From: Ophioderma brevispina
Taxonomy: Eukaryota; Echinodermata; Ophiuroidea; Amphilepidida; Ophiodermatidae
Length of the DNA stretch: 64,000 nucleotides
Assembly: GCA_023653785.1 (NCBI GenBank)
Contig: JAMKCH010078740.1
Coordinates: forward strand, 24,648 to 88,647
Direction: 5' to 3'
This document shows positions 1 to 12,817 of this stretch, one piece after another; the stretch's first letter is position 1; each line of letters opens with the position of its first letter. The translations under genes and the position numbers were made by a program. Below the pieces are notes generated by a model. That model was given only the letters and a program-made list of their open reading frames with translations, searched no databases and was not told the origin of the DNA.

Positions 1-261
1 CACAAACCATCATTTCTATTTGAACATTAGCAATGCCTTTGCAACTAGTGTTGTAATCAATTTTTGACCAGTCAAAACAAGTGTTACCCAGACAGCAATC
101 CGGCAAAATTAACATAAACATGTTGTGTCTATAGTGGTTTTATACTATATTTTTGGTCATAAAGATTAGTCTTGCCATTTGCAAATGCAACTTGAGTTTG
201 TAAATATGACCATGAGAAGAGAAATCTCTAGCTCCTTTATTTTTTAAGTGGGAGCAATTAA

Positions 262-619
262 TTAAAGGGTGGTTGCTTTAGATTTCATGTGTATTGTGTT
301 CCTATAATTGATATGAGAGCCTGCACTTGCCTACACCCATCAAGTACCGTGGGAAACAAAATCTTGCGGTTGTGATGTTAGACGCAAATCAATGCTGTTT
401 GCAAAGCCCCCCTATTCCAATACGTGCTAAATAAACGTGGTTAACACTAAACGGCGGTTTTTTTGTTTATATCGTGGGACGGAAAATGGATTGAGGGGCT
501 CAAATTTAGACGGACCCAATGAGGAAATACACGTACGGCCTTTAGTCTGATATCAAAATCGATACTACTGCCGGGTGAATCAGGGGCACCGAGTCCCAAA
601 GCGATCGGACGCTCCTTAA
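262..619 (-). mobile_element. TTAA-D family MITE, copy 1
   Basis: The element is bounded by TTAA at 262-265 and 616-619. Its ends are AGGGTGGTTGC on the left and, read inward from the right, GGAGCGTCCGATCGC. Read on the minus strand, the interior aligns along its length with 36333-36675 and 47626-47980. Shared landmarks are GATATCA, TTTGAGCCC, GATATAAACAAA and GCAAG followed by TTT. The TTAA flank is typical of piggyBac-type insertion. No transposase is encoded, so the element would be non-autonomous. The open frame on the minus strand here is an artefact of the element. Confidence 0.72.
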
Positions 620-747
620 GATGACAACTTTCAAGGCTAAGATTTAACCTTCGAGGCATTTTCGGTAGGTGCTCTGCGAGAACAGGATGCTGTCTGATAG
701 ATCTCAAACAGGCACATGTAAGAACATTTTTGAGAAACAATTCAATT

Positions 748-888
748 GAAGAGACTAAAGGTACTGATTTTTGGAACCAGTACTCTCTCTACGACAAATT
801 GAACACATGGTGATGCCAATTATTGGGGTTGCCGGTTTCAATTCATCGTACCAGAGTAGGGTCCCCCTATCATTACCCCTTTATTATC
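748..888. mobile_element. Palindromic fold-back element, copy 1
   Basis: The two halves are imperfect reverse complements. The left arm reads GGAACCAGTACTCTCTCTAC. The right arm, read on the other strand, gives GGGACCCTACTCTGGTACG. They fold around a loop near 815-825. The same palindrome occurs at 24094-24262, so it is a dispersed element rather than a chance hairpin. The outer limits are approximate and I saw no clear target duplication. It encodes nothing. Confidence 0.6.
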
Positions 889-3199
889 CATTCTTAAATA
901 GCTTATAAATTAAGATCCCATTTCTAAACCTAACTTTTTGCGATATTTATGGCTTGAATACAATAAGAAAGGACGCCCCATTCAGTGACAAAATCGAACA
1001 ACCCGTTCAACGCAACAACTATACAGAACAAGACTGCAAAATTGGCGGCCAAGCGCTACAACCTCCAACATTGATGATATACGAAAGAGTTATACTTACC
1101 TGAGGTTCAAAATTTTGAAATATTCAAAAACACATAATTCTTAAGTTTAATTAATTCAATATAAAAAACAACTTTGTTAAAAATTATATTCAAGTTGGGA
1201 AAAAAAAAAATAGAACAAATCCACAAAAGGGCTCTAGCTATACACTGCAGATCACTTTTTCTCCAAACCAGCCATGTAATTAAAATTCACTCTCGCTAGC
1301 CTCTGACATCCAAATAACAAACTCCACCTCTTAATTACTCCTCGGCCAGCACAGCGATAATAAAAATCATTGCTAATGAAACCTACATTTAGGGAATATC
1401 ATAATCCAAACAATGAAGATTGAAAGTTATGATATCCCGTTGTGCTCAACCACAAAGTTACACAAAACTGGGGGCTGATCTGAATTTAATATAGCAAGAA
1501 AACAAGGTAATAACTACATTTTCTCAATGCCAGTTTTAGTGGTAGACTTAGTGAATTAAGGGGGAGGGGCTTAGATTTGGTTCTGATCACATTACACTTC
1601 CGATGGGATTAGTGTCGAGTTTTAATCATATAATCCCTTTTTCATAATTTGTGGTCGGCATTTATGGAAGCACGAAACCAATTTTGTTTTGATTGGGTTT
1701 ATCCATAAAGGATCTCAGGTTTTTGTTTTGCTGTTTTTAACACCTATAGTCAGTAAGTCAAGTGTATAACAAAGCTACGATCATATCAGATAAATAGAAA
1801 TGTTAACAAATGCTTGATGTGTAAATCAAATAAATATATGCCAATAATTTTATGGCCAACATTTGTCGGGGGGAAATTATCCTACAAATATTTCTCAGTA
1901 ACATGTAAATAATTTTGATTTCACTCATTCTTAAGATCTAGACTTAAAGGGGTTTGACATGCAGGCTGGTTTGATATGAGTCTTAAGTCTGGTTCATTCA
2001 AACCAAGGGGCATTTGGTGACAGAGAATGGGAACAAAATTGGAGTCTTTGGGGTCATTTAAGTGACAAATTTGCTACTTTGTCAAAAATGAGGTCTTTGC
2101 ATGAAAATTATGTAAAATTTTCTAAGATGATAGAGGTCTGTAATTGGTGATTCTTTATTTTTTCCCCAAAACAGGGGTGTTGAGAGAGATGGTAAAATTT
2201 TCAAAAATTATGGGTTCAACAATGCTGAAACTAGGAGTCTTAAAAGCTTTACATATGTGTCATCGCTGAAATGGGAGTACCGCACAGGCTTTGATTGCCT
2301 CTTTTAATAAAGCACTTAAAGTAGCACTAATATAAAACACATTCCTACATGAGGCAGGACTTCAAACTCCTAATTTTACATTTTGGGCGGATCTTTTCAT
2401 GAAAACAAAACTAAACTTTATAGTTATATCCTCATCTCAGCTTCAAGTTATAGAAATCACACACACATACACACTTGTTTGGGACAATCCACTCCTAGCT
2501 ATAACACAACCCAGGTGCTTTGTACACACACTGCACACCACCGGCTTCTCTATGCAGAGTCGGCCTTCCTTAATCGCAGATTGTGCCAAGGTAGTTGCCC
2601 TGAGGCCAAATAGGACCAGTACACCGCATCTGCTGTTTTTGTAACCTCTCTATACCCCTATACCCACATTTGGTCAAAAGTGTTCACTTTTGTCCACAAT
2701 CACTCAACGGAAAACACCTCACAAACACCTCCAAAGTTTCAACTGGTATTTTAACTTGTTTCCCATGTGATCTCCGTGTTAAAATAATACTACCAGGGAA
2801 AAAATGGTTTGTATCGAAAAAATACAGAGAATCATTGGCAAGAATGTTTTGTTCACCTCACATAGGACCTAGCGGATTACTTGGATATTAGCATAAGTAC
2901 ACATGTCTTCGTCTGTAACTTTTGTAGAATGACAATTGGTTTTGGAGTCAGGATGTTATGATAATGTTCTTTGAGTTTTCTTATAAATAAAACTTTTGAG
3001 TTTTAAGTGTTTTGATATTTGGTTTAGGGTCCTAGGAGGAAGTCAGCTGTGACTGGGAGCCCTGAATCATTGAACTTGATGGTTTGTAAGGATTCATACA
3101 AAGATGTGGACCGCAGCTGAGACTAAGAGAGCTTAAAGGAAAGAAAAAAATAAAGAAATGGGAAAGAGGAACGAAACCTTAATGTTACTGAAAAATGTG
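889..3199. other. AT-rich sequence with no identified feature
   Basis: I see no gene, no long inverted repeat and no tandem array here. Short open frames near 2383-2891 overlap one another in different frames, have no domain-like composition and are probably chance. An AATAAA motif lies near 2986, but nothing upstream supports a transcript. Confidence 0.4.
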
Positions 3200-3234
3200 A
3201 AAGAGAGAGAGAGAGAGAGGGAGAGAGATAAAGA
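3200..3234. repeat. GA microsatellite
   Basis: A nearly pure run of GA dinucleotides with a few GG interruptions. Confidence 0.85.
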
Positions 3235-3507
3235 AGAAGCACCAGCATCATATTTTTTTTTTGGGGGGGGAACCTTTGGGGGACAAGTTGGGGCAGTGTT
3301 GTTTGGGACTCAGGTGTAACCTTTTTAAAAAAAATGATTTATTTGTTGAGCCCACTGGCTTTTGAAATCTTGTTATTATTATTTTTGAATATTTTGTTTA
3401 AAATAAGTCTAATCTTGTTCAGTATTTTTGGGGGAGGGGAGACTGGGTGGGGTAAGAAAATATTTTTGGGAGAAAATGGCCCTTTTCACCCCTTGATGTC
3501 ACACCAC

Positions 3508-3680
3508 TAGAAGAGAGAGAAAAGAGAGAAAGAGAAGAAAAGAGAAGATAAAAGAGGAGAAAGGGACAGAGAAAAGAAAGGAGAACAGGGGAAAGAAATG
3601 ATAGTAGCAATAATAGAGAAAACTGGAGAAGTGATAAGAGAGAGACAAAGAGGAGAGAGTCAAGGGAAGGCAGAGAAAGT
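3508..3680. repeat. Purine-rich tract, GA-type
   Basis: The plus strand is almost all A and G for about 170 bases, built from GAGA, GAAA and AAGA words with few pyrimidines. The long open frames on the minus strand here (3419-3751 and 3499-3684) are only the serine, leucine and phenylalanine translation of this tract. Such a polypurine run can form triplex or slipped structures. Confidence 0.8.
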
Positions 3681-3691
3681 GCATAAGAAGC

Positions 3692-5480
3692 CATATGAAA
3701 ACAAGAATAAAGAAAAGGACTGCAGATTTTAAAAAGCCTTAAAAATCCCACACTTTATACATTTCCAAATGGGTTCCTGGAAAAATAGCACTATTAATTA
3801 ACAAATTTTACAGAAAACTTACGTCTAACTTAATGTACAACAATATCTACAAAACTGCATATATTACTACGTTAAGTGTCTTTGTTTGCTTACTCTGCTG
3901 CAATATTAGCAATCTTACCCCATATTTGGGATCTTTTTCTCGCTTTGGGCCAAAATGAATCTCTTAAAGTAGCCTGAAGGCCCGGATCAGTGATGGAATA
4001 TTAGCATGATGACAGAGGTATTAGGATTATCCCATGGACCTATAGCCCTAAGTGAAAGTCTCCACCAACCACAATGGGCTTAAATGCTATGCATTCAGGT
4101 TACCAGCTGTATTTGGACTGGTTTTGCATTTCATAGTTTTTAATTTGTCTAAATTACCCAATTAAGTCCTTGCTGTTATTAGGGTTAACAATGTTTAATG
4201 ATGATATCTGAGATTGATGTAAATTGGCAGGTTAGAAATGGGTCAATTGGTGGATGTGTTGTAAACCAAAAGGTGTATAATTTCCTCCTTCTTTAATTAG
4301 TTTACCTTTCTCTTTGTTCTCGTCATTCAAGTGATTGTGTCAGAAAAGCTTCTTAAGCGCAAAGTTTGTTAAGGAGTGGGCGGGTGGGATTTATACCTTC
4401 ATGTCAACTATAAAGATATGACCAGTTCCATCAAAACCCAGTCATCAACACACGGAGATATGGGTCAATTATTTAACGTACCACAAATCAATAGCAAACA
4501 AAACACTTTTCGAGGAAAATGATGATTATGAAAGACAAAAAGAATAATTTACCCTGGTATGAAGTATATCATTTAAACCTGGTAATTTCAGCATTTCAAA
4601 ATTGACAAAACATCATTTTTTTTCCGACTCTGTCCTTGGCTTGCATGCTTTTGAAAGTACAGGTCAAAAATTTACATGTTGAACAGTGAATAGAGCTAAG
4701 AAGGAGTCCCCCCGTCAGGTCTATTAGCTTCTATTGACACTAATATGTTTATACTTTGTGACAGTATTAAGCCAATTCAAACTTTACTGAAAGTTTTTCT
4801 TTGCTAATTTTGGCAAAATTTTAATTTTAGTTGAATTTAATACTATGCAATTATCTTTAAAAAAACCCAAATATCTTTGATAAGGAATAGGTTATATGTA
4901 CAAGACCAATCTTAAACCTAAAAAACCAAAAACACATGATTTGCTTTTGTTTTATATCTAAATGATTTAGGAAATCAATAAAAGCCCCATGGAGTAAAAG
5001 TGAAGTTATACACTGTAGGATTCGGAAGTACTTAATGCTGATGACCTGTGGTGTCACCAAGGCTACTTTATGTTTAGAATAACATTTGTGTGAAAACATT
5101 AAAATTATGTCCGAATCAAACAGAGACTAGCAAAACAAATTAATAAACAATCAAAACATAATTTCCTTGTAATTAATTTTACAACAAGTACCATACCACA
5201 TCATAATCCATAACACATTGCTAAGCTTACAGGACTAAAAACCACTTAAGAATAACACCCATAGCTCAGTATGGATATTAACTGGTATAATTGAGGTGTG
5301 GAAAGAAATAATCAAAACCTGATCAAGTCAATTATCACCAAGGCTACAAAATGCAATGGACTTGACCATGGACTAGAACCTGTTCCATTTTGAATCCCCA
5401 TGTCACAGTTCAGTAACTTCCCATGCATCAATGCATTTATTTGATGCACCCCTGGTTTTTTGGTATGATATATGATACCT
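3692..5480. other. AT-rich sequence with no identified feature
   Basis: No gene, no convincing inverted repeat and no tandem array seen. The open frame at 4857-5099 (minus) has no recognisable composition. Confidence 0.4.
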
Positions 5481-5483
5481 AGA

Positions 5484-5575
5484 ACACACAGGTCATGTCA
5501 TATATATGCACAGCTCACTGAACTGTGTCCTTGGTGGATGAGGCTATTGTGGCTAATATTAAACCAATGACCATT
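5484..5575 (+). repeat. Dispersed repeat shared with 59290-59375
   Basis: A block containing AGAACACA, then GCTCACTGAACTGTGTCC, then GATGAGGC aligns in order with the reverse complement of 59290-59375. The two copies clearly diverge. Element boundaries are not visible. Confidence 0.5.
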
Positions 5576-5697
5576 ATTCCGTTTGCACAGATCATTAACT
5601 TCCAAACTCTTTCATTCACTTATTATTGTGAAATCACAGCCCTGGCTTTTGATTATGATGTCAATGTTATACCCAGAACGCATAAGGTTGATTCATT

Positions 5698-6063
5698 TTA
5701 AAGGCACTATCAGTGATTTGCTAAATCAGAAAATCAAAAAAATTATCAAAAATCAGATTTTTGCATGCCTGTAACAAGTACAGGCACCCTAACATATCCT
5801 GCAAGTGATGAGGCCAGAAGCAACATAACAAGGAGAAAATCAGATATATAAGTCATTGCTGTCCGTACGGACACTTAATACAACACGGAACTGAATGGAG
5901 ATTCATATCGTTGAACACTGCCGTTTTCTTCCTTTTCTGTCAATTCTTCAGTTGGAAAAAGTAACTTATGAGAATTTTACAGACTTATTCTGTACTTGTA
6001 AGCTATTCCTGCAAATTTCAAATAGTTTGACTCTTTTGGATGAATCACTGATAATGTCTTTAA
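5698..6063. mobile_element. TTAA-B family MITE, complete copy
   Basis: TTAA lies at 5698-5701 and 6060-6063. The left end reads AGGCACTATCAGTGATTTGC. The right end read inward is AGACATTATCAGTGATTC. The interior is homologous to 27586-27935 and 29320-29669. The small open frame inside (5895-6086) recurs because the element recurs and is not a gene. Target-site preference suggests piggyBac-like mobilisation, which is an inference from the flanks only. Confidence 0.8.
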
Positions 6064-6579
6064 TAGTCCGGCAGCGGGAAGCCTGATTTTGGCATGAGAT
6101 CAAAATCTCTGATAAAGTATTTTTTTCAGCTGATTATATCTTCTGAAAGGGTATACAATGGAACCAATGTGGGTGTAAAATAGCAACCCTTGGGCAATTT
6201 GAGAAATCCAAGATGGCCGCCATTGGGCTGTAAAAAACTCGAAAATTGCATTTTACACAGATAGGCCAACCCAAAAACACAAGGTAATTAGTGTTTTTGT
6301 GCTAATTGTGGATGTTTTGGGTAGGAAACTTAAAATGCAAATGTATATTTAGAGTCATGCTTGAATAATTAGTGAAATCCAAGATGGCCGCCATTTTGAA
6401 ATAGGAAATCACAAAATGCACATTTCATTGAGAGTGCAACCAAAAATACAAGTCCTAATATGATGCAGGTAGAACCTGAGAAGCGAGCGCTCAGATTCAC
6501 TTTTATTCTGTCATATTTGCCATAGAAAATGCCCGCAAAAATTCCCAATTAAATCCTATTGTTGATCTGCTTGACTGCA
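6064..6579. mobile_element. Element with paired GATGGCCGCCAT palindromes
   Basis: This segment begins right after TTAATA at the end of the complete TTAA-B copy and is missing after the duplicate copy at 6882, so it may be an insertion at TA. It contains two copies of AAGATGGCCGCCATT (6210-6224 and 6381-6395), 171 bp apart. Positions 6443-6521 share a block with 52336-52412, including CCTGAGAAGCG and TTCTGTCATATTT. The segment stops at a run of 20 T. Confidence 0.45.
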
Positions 6580-6599
6580 TTTTTTTTTTTTTTTTTTTT
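6580..6599. other. Run of exactly 20 T at a duplication junction
   Basis: Twenty T residues separate the 6064-6579 segment from a second, truncated copy of 5783-6065. Similar runs of 20-21 T occur at 26366 and 28846, also between duplicated flanks. I infer a sequence join or converted gap rather than a natural microsatellite. Confidence 0.55.
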
Positions 6600-6882
6600 G
6601 GCACCCTAACATATCCTGCAAGTGATGAGGCCAGAAGCAACATAACAAGGAGAAAATCAGATATATAAGTCATTGCTGTCCGTACGGACACTTAATACAA
6701 CACGGAACTGAATGGAGATTCATATCGTTGAACACTGCCGTTTTCTTCCTTTTCTGTCAATTCTTCAGTTGGAAAAAGTAACTTATGAGAATTTTACAGA
6801 CTTATTCTGTACTTGTAAGCTATTCCTGCAAATTTCAAATAGTTTGACTCTTTTGGATGAATCACTGATAATGTCTTTAATA
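6600..6882. repeat. Exact 283-bp duplicate of 5783-6065 (TTAA-B right part)
   Basis: The sequence matches 5783-6065 at a constant offset of 817 bp with no difference that I can see. It starts abruptly inside the TTAA-B element after the T run and ends at the same TTAATA. Downstream it continues into different sequence (cacacaactc). This fits a second allele or an overlapping contig rather than an independent insertion. Confidence 0.8.
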
Positions 6883-6908
6883 CACACAACTCAATGAACC
6901 ATGTTCCT

Positions 6909-6947
6909 GATTGATTGATTGATTGATTGATTGAATGATTGATTGAT
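6909..6947. repeat. GATT tetranucleotide microsatellite
   Basis: About nine GATT units with one GAAT interruption. Confidence 0.9.
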
Positions 6948-8305
6948 CAAATTTACTGGGGTGTTTGAATTAGGATATTTCTTAAAAAGATGTTTTGGAG
7001 CTTGCTTAGGATCTTTACAACTGAAGTGTGAATGAAAAATGTGAGATCTTAGGGCAGCACATCAGGTGTGTGACCACCCTGGTGGTGTTTCTGATGGTGC
7101 AAGTTCCTGGTATACAACAAATGATTTCCTGATTTATAAAAGAGCAAAACATGTGCCATTCACAAGGCAAAATGGGGTTCCACAAAGGGCTGATATACAT
7201 TCTTTGCCCCTGAATTCCCTTCAATATAATTTTACCTCCAACACCCACTGTCTATTCACATGGAGACATGATCACAGGTAATTAGTTGTTACATTGGTAG
7301 TATACACCACAAATAATTGCTGAATTAGATATCCCATGCTGTCAACATCAAAGCGGCTTCATTGGTAAGTTTTACCACAAAAAAATGCAATGTGAAAAAT
7401 GCAATATGGGAAATGTGATATTTTTTGTTTTTGTTTAGAAAAAATATCTAATGGGCGAAATAATGTGATTATTTTTAATTATTTTTTTATTGCATTTTTG
7501 GGGACCCACTTTTTTCATTTTGCTTTTTCAGCCACTTTGTGGCTGAATTTCATTTTTTCCCTTAAAATTAAAAAAAAAATTCAAATTGACCAAAACCTAA
7601 AGAATGCACTAAAATACCATTTTAACAAACTGCGCATGGTCTTCTGAGATAAAACTTTTTTGTTTTCTTGGCCCAATAAGACCATGCTAATTTCCAACTA
7701 TTGCAAATTAAAGATTATTAATTAATGGAATCTTCTCAATTCATGGATAAAGATTACGCGGGGCCATGGTTTTGATAATATTCAAGAATACAAAAAATCT
7801 GTACAAAATAAAATAATTTTATCATATTTATTTGTTCATAACACCAAGAAGTCTTTTCAGTTTTTTAATTTTTGTATTTTTATTGAAATAGCAAATAGTT
7901 TAAAAGAACAAATTACTTTGTCAAGTGGCAATACAAGCATTGTACAAAACAACAGCAGTGTAACAGACGACAAGCCGGTAGATTATCGCACGATTGCGCT
8001 CCCAGGGGAGCTGTTGGTTATTACATGGGCACACGATTGGTTATTCAGATAAGGCTAACATTACTTACTGGTAGTGGTGAGAAGAGGATGTTCTGGACAG
8101 AGAGGATATTACAATCGTATCCAACAATGCATTTCACGGGCACTTATTCACAATGACCATTATGTTTGTTAGCGACTATTTCACCAGTATCAATATATGA
8201 TAAACTGTCCAGGAGGGTTCGATGGAAATGACATCACTCAACAAATTGAGACTACAGTCTATTGTGCCATGTTCAGTTCCATTTCAATGCCACTAATCCT
8301 CTATC
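6948..8305. other. AT-rich sequence with no identified feature
   Basis: No gene or organised repeat recognised. Positions 7480-7580 are especially T-rich and then A-rich. Overlapping open frames on both strands at 7015-7281 show no domain signal. Confidence 0.4.
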
Positions 8306-8689
8306 TTAAAGGTGCAACGAGAGATTTGTGATACCCGCAGATAATTGTGTCATCAATAGTAATTCCATATGATTGGAAACAATAAATAAGAGCTCTTACC
8401 TTGTAATTGGCTACAAAATTCTTAACAGAGAGAAAAAGGTAATTTGACGGCTTATATTTCAATAAATGAGCACATAGTCTAATTCGTATTAGCTCCTATA
8501 GATAAATGAGAAAATTGCCAATTATGTGTACCAAAGAAACCTTTCCTATCTTAAGACCCTTGCAGATTGGACTTTTTTACTGCAACGCTTTACTCAGGGC
8601 AAAATCAAGAATTTTCCACATATTTTTAGGAAGGGGGTGGGGTGGTGACAGAGCCGTGGTGGTATTTGAAATCTCTCGTTGCACCTTAA
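8306..8689. mobile_element. TTAA-A family MITE, complete copy
   Basis: TTAA flanks lie at 8306-8309 and 8686-8689. The left end AGGTGCAACGAGAGATTT pairs exactly with the right end AAATCTCTCGTTGCACC. The right half contains a block (GCTCCTATA, then GTACCAAAGAAAC, then CAGGGCAAAATCAAGAATTTT) shared with 26386-26520, 35074-35210 and, inverted, 36030-36160. The open frame at 8506-8730 lies inside the element and is not a gene. Confidence 0.82.
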
Positions 8690-8996
8690 TGCCCAATGGC
8701 GAACGTTTGTTACGCCAACTTGTATTGTGATCCCACTTCTCCAATCAAATAATCAGAATGTAAATGAAATTAAGCCAACCAAAGCATTAAAATATTGCTA
8801 AATCAAGACATCATCCAAGAAATTGAAAACTCTGTGCCTTCAATTTTCCATTCCGAGCTTCAGTTTGTGTAGACCTTTTGATAATCCTAAATGCAGTGTC
8901 TAGGACAGCCCGTATATTGAAATCGGAGTGGCAGATCCAGTTTAAAAAATGAATCCCCCTCATCTCTGCCGCTGCTCCACGCCCCGGAACCATAAA

Positions 8997-9051
8997 ACTA
9001 AGATAAAATTATCACAAATAAAGTTATCACAAGATAAAGTTATCACATAAA
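8997..9051. repeat. Short tandem repeat, about 17-bp unit, three copies
   Basis: Three consecutive units of the form AGATAAAGTTATCACA with small differences. Confidence 0.75.
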
Positions 9052-12000
9052 AGGTAACCAAAAGTTGTCCATTGTATAAGCAAGAACATAAGGTCTGGTT
9101 TTAGAATAGCTGGTGTATTAGCACATAAGAAGTCCATGATTACCTCATTAGTATCAATTTCTAAATACTGATTCATCATGGTATTGGATCGAAACGGTCT
9201 TCACATTCCTGTGTTATGTTGGTTTTGTTAGAATCTCACAAAAACAAATAAGGATATCACCTGCTTCCTACGTAGTCCTTCAAATAATTCATGTTTCAAC
9301 TTGTGAGCACAATTAAAAAAAGAAGTGCAACTCTGGTCCTTGTGACATATTCCGTCCCTCCATACTTAGCAACCAGGCAAAAATATCTTTACACTTTGGA
9401 ATCCGGCAGTTTAACTACATTCCCTCATTAAAAAAATCTGATTTTTTATTTCCAAAATGTAGTTACCTTCCCATAAAATGCATAGAAATGAGTCCAAACA
9501 GAGTCTAGTTTGAGTCATTTGGATTCGAAAGTGCTTCCCAAAAGGACCTGGCAGTCATTGGCGTAAGGCCATCTCAAACACCATATACTGTAATAGCACA
9601 GTTACAGACTCGACATTTGAAAAGTGTTAATACCGATCATTAATCTTGAAAGAGGAGATAACACGTTGCCTGGGTCTTCCCATACTGTCCAGAAATTGTT
9701 TAGTTCTAGATGCTCTATTTGCCCATCTACATTTGGTGGGTTTGGTGTTTGGAAGATATTGGGTAACATTTGCTCTCTCAGCATCAATTAAGAGTTAACC
9801 ATTATATTGCACTCAAAACAAAATTTAAAATGGCGTAGGTGAATACTTGTACTGACCACCACCGTCCTCGCTACCCGGATTTCACTGTGGGGAGAGTTAG
9901 CAGGTGTAAAAAATGTAATTGCAGCTTAATACATGAGACATTGGGTATAGGTCACACCATGATTTGACTGCATGCGTAGAGAGAGAGTATTGTTACTTTG
10001 AAATACACTGGAAAATTTGCTCAAGAGGTTAACTTCTTCAAATCCATCTGTAACTGTTCTTTAATTATCTGGAAGAGCGAAATTTTGTTATGAGGTTTTT
10101 TAAAAATGTTAAACTTCAACTTTACCACAAACAGTTTTTTTAATCTAAGTAGTCAGTTATCTGTACTTACTTTATCACAGCACATAAATTCCTTTACAAA
10201 ACATCAAGCCAATGTAAATTCTATTTATTATTCATAAATAACATAGAGTAAACCAGAGCCCCCCACATACCAATATGGTGTTACCCCCCAGAGTGCACAA
10301 CACCTCCCGCCATCAGAAATCCGGTTGGTATGTTTTTTGGGCTAGATGATTCCGATGGCATCCGTGTCAAGATGGACTCTTACCTCAGATAAGTGCCTAC
10401 TTCATTTCAAGAACATATTCATCTCTTTCCATGGGGCCATTGTCCCGTGCTGGAAATGCCACTTCTAAACCACCATATATAGCACAGAATTTTTCCGCCC
10501 GTGGCAATTTTCACGTGCCCACCTTCCCGTTAAGATTTACGCCGGTAAGTTAGGGAGGAAGGATTTTGTATAGCGGTAGAAACATTTTGGGGGCTTTTCG
10601 ACACAGATGATTGCCATTCTTGCACTCATGCTGTGTATCAACGCATACAAGAATTATAACAAATAACCAGATCATGAGGAGGGGATTGTTTTAGTGGACT
10701 AATACGAGGGTAAGTGATTGGGGATTGCAAGTCCAGCAAGGGAGGCTTACGATTGAAGCGGGAAGAGGGGATGACACATCATACCACCAAAGTGCAAAGG
10801 GGTCCTTAACTAATGGAGGAATATCGGAATTACCACCTGGGGGAAATACTAAGGTTAAAGTATATGTATATAATTAACACAAAGGTCACTGCATATTCAA
10901 TTTTTGAGAGGACAGGGTATTGCCTAGGTTCCCCCCCCCCCACTCAAAAAAGGAAGGAAAGCATAATCCCGAAGGTCCCCTCCCCATATCCAAATTTCTA
11001 TACATAACCCATTCAGCCCCTTGAGTAACTTGGTTTACATCACTACATTTTGCGCTGTGTATCCTTAAATTGCACTGTCCTCAAAGTCAGCATCAAATGC
11101 CCAAGAATAAATGCAATTTTTAAACCAAATTTTTGGAAACAAAATACTTAAAGATGCACAGATGCATCTTTATTGTATTCTCTAACTTGATGCTAAACTG
11201 AGTATAAGGGAGGAGGATAAGATTTTACACATTTAAACCTGTTAAAACTAACACTACTACTACCGGCCCAGTTTGATCATTAACTAATTTAGCAAAGAGA
11301 TAAAGTTTGTTTTGCTATATGATGACCGAGACAAAGCACGTACCTGTTCTGCTGGGGGGGGGGGTGGGGCACTGACCTAAAAATGGCATACGGTACCTAT
11401 TAAGCACAGTCACGACCTCCCACTTCACACCTCTTCTGCATTCTTCTTTGTATCCCTGTTCAAGTGTGCTTTAGTTCTTAAGACTCCCACTTTGCTACAA
11501 ACTCACAAATTTTTAGATCCATGGCTAAAATTCAGGGACATTTTGCCATTTCTCTTTTTCACTTCAGCTTCCACACCTTTTTTGGTCCAAAATCATTACC
11601 AAGTCCATAAAAATGTTCTTTCAAGCCCCCAAATCATGGCAGTGTTGTTCGCATCACACACTCCCACGCACACCAAAGTTGCTCTGATTTGCTCAATCAT
11701 GATATTCTTATTCAATGATATTATCCTATTTCCAAGTACCAATCAAAATAGTGCTTAGATGCCGCTAAATAGCAGGTACTATTGACCCAGCCTCAAGGGT
11801 TAACACTTTACCCTTAGGCCTTAAGAGGTTTACATGCAAGAAGAAGCTGCAACAGGCATTTTACAATATAATCCATCCTCTCACTCAAAATTTTTGGGTG
11901 CCATCTTAAGAACACAATGGGCCAAAGAAACTAGGCTTGTTTGTACTCGTTTCAATGGATTTTTCATGCTGATTACAAATAATGGTCATAAGAAATCACA

Positions 12001-12817
12001 TTTGAATTTTGTTAACAATAATTTACATGAAAAACATCTTTTTCGCGACTAAATTAAGTCCGGGCCCAAAGGTTGAATTCCATGCACATCAAGTACCTTC
12101 ATATTACTGCAACATCTAATGATACATTTGGGGGTTTTCTATCTAGCCAATCAATTACTATAGCATCATTGCCATTGGCATTTTTTCTGTTAATATTTAA
12201 ATTGCCACCGTAGTTTTTGCCCTCTATTGATTTTACGCCCACACGTTATAGGCTGAAGCGTTCCGACACAATTTGGCATCCATGTTTTCCCCCAACGGTA
12301 GCTTTTGGAAATACACATACACCAAAATTGATTAGCGATAAACGGTATGTATTTGTGAGTCAGAGTTGCAGGTATGCTTTAGAAGCTACACTGCTTGTTT
12401 ACTGTAGTAGTGATGTGGGTTTAATGTAGGACAAATTGATGGAACATTAATCATGTGTAAAATGTCATTAATAATAATACTATGCCAAATCATATCTCAC
12501 ATACCTATGAACTAGGACAATGCAAGTCTGATGTGAAATGTTTGCCAGAATTGGTGGGAGGATTTGGATCCACCAAGTACAAAAAAAATAATTTATGGGA
12601 GGGAAGGAAAAAAGATGTGGAAAACAAATTGAAGATTTTTAAAAGACCCAAGTAAAAGACTATGTTAAACATGCAATATTTAGGTGAAAATGGAACAGCA
12701 ATCATAGCATTAAATCAAATTAGAATTGTTTGTCTTAGGGCATAGAGGTTGGAATCAATCTTCTACATGTACATGAAAACTTTGGGCATTTGTGACAAGT
12801 TTGAAGAATAGTTTGTA
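9052..12817. other. AT-rich sequence, mostly featureless
   Basis: No gene recognised. It holds a weak minus-strand match to the 80-bp core repeat near 9470-9525, an 11-C run at 10931-10941 and a G run at 11354-11369. A clear core-repeat copy at 11901-11990 is listed separately. Short open frames have no recognisable domains. Confidence 0.4.
11901..11990 (+). repeat. 80-bp core repeat, copy 1
   Basis: Contains CCATCTTAAGAACACA, then AAACTAGGCTTGTTTG, then TTTTTCATGCTGATTACAAA. The same ordered blocks recur at 21656, 33241, 59963 and 61485 (plus) and at 44335 and 50172 (minus). Confidence 0.75.

Noticed and set aside
447..740. 97-codon minus-strand frame as a gene
   Set aside because: Most of it lies within the TTAA-D element whose copies at 36333 and 47626 do not keep the frame open.
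2940..3010. Transcript 3' end with AATAAA
   Set aside because: One AATAAA in AT-rich DNA, with no upstream coding signal, is expected by chance.
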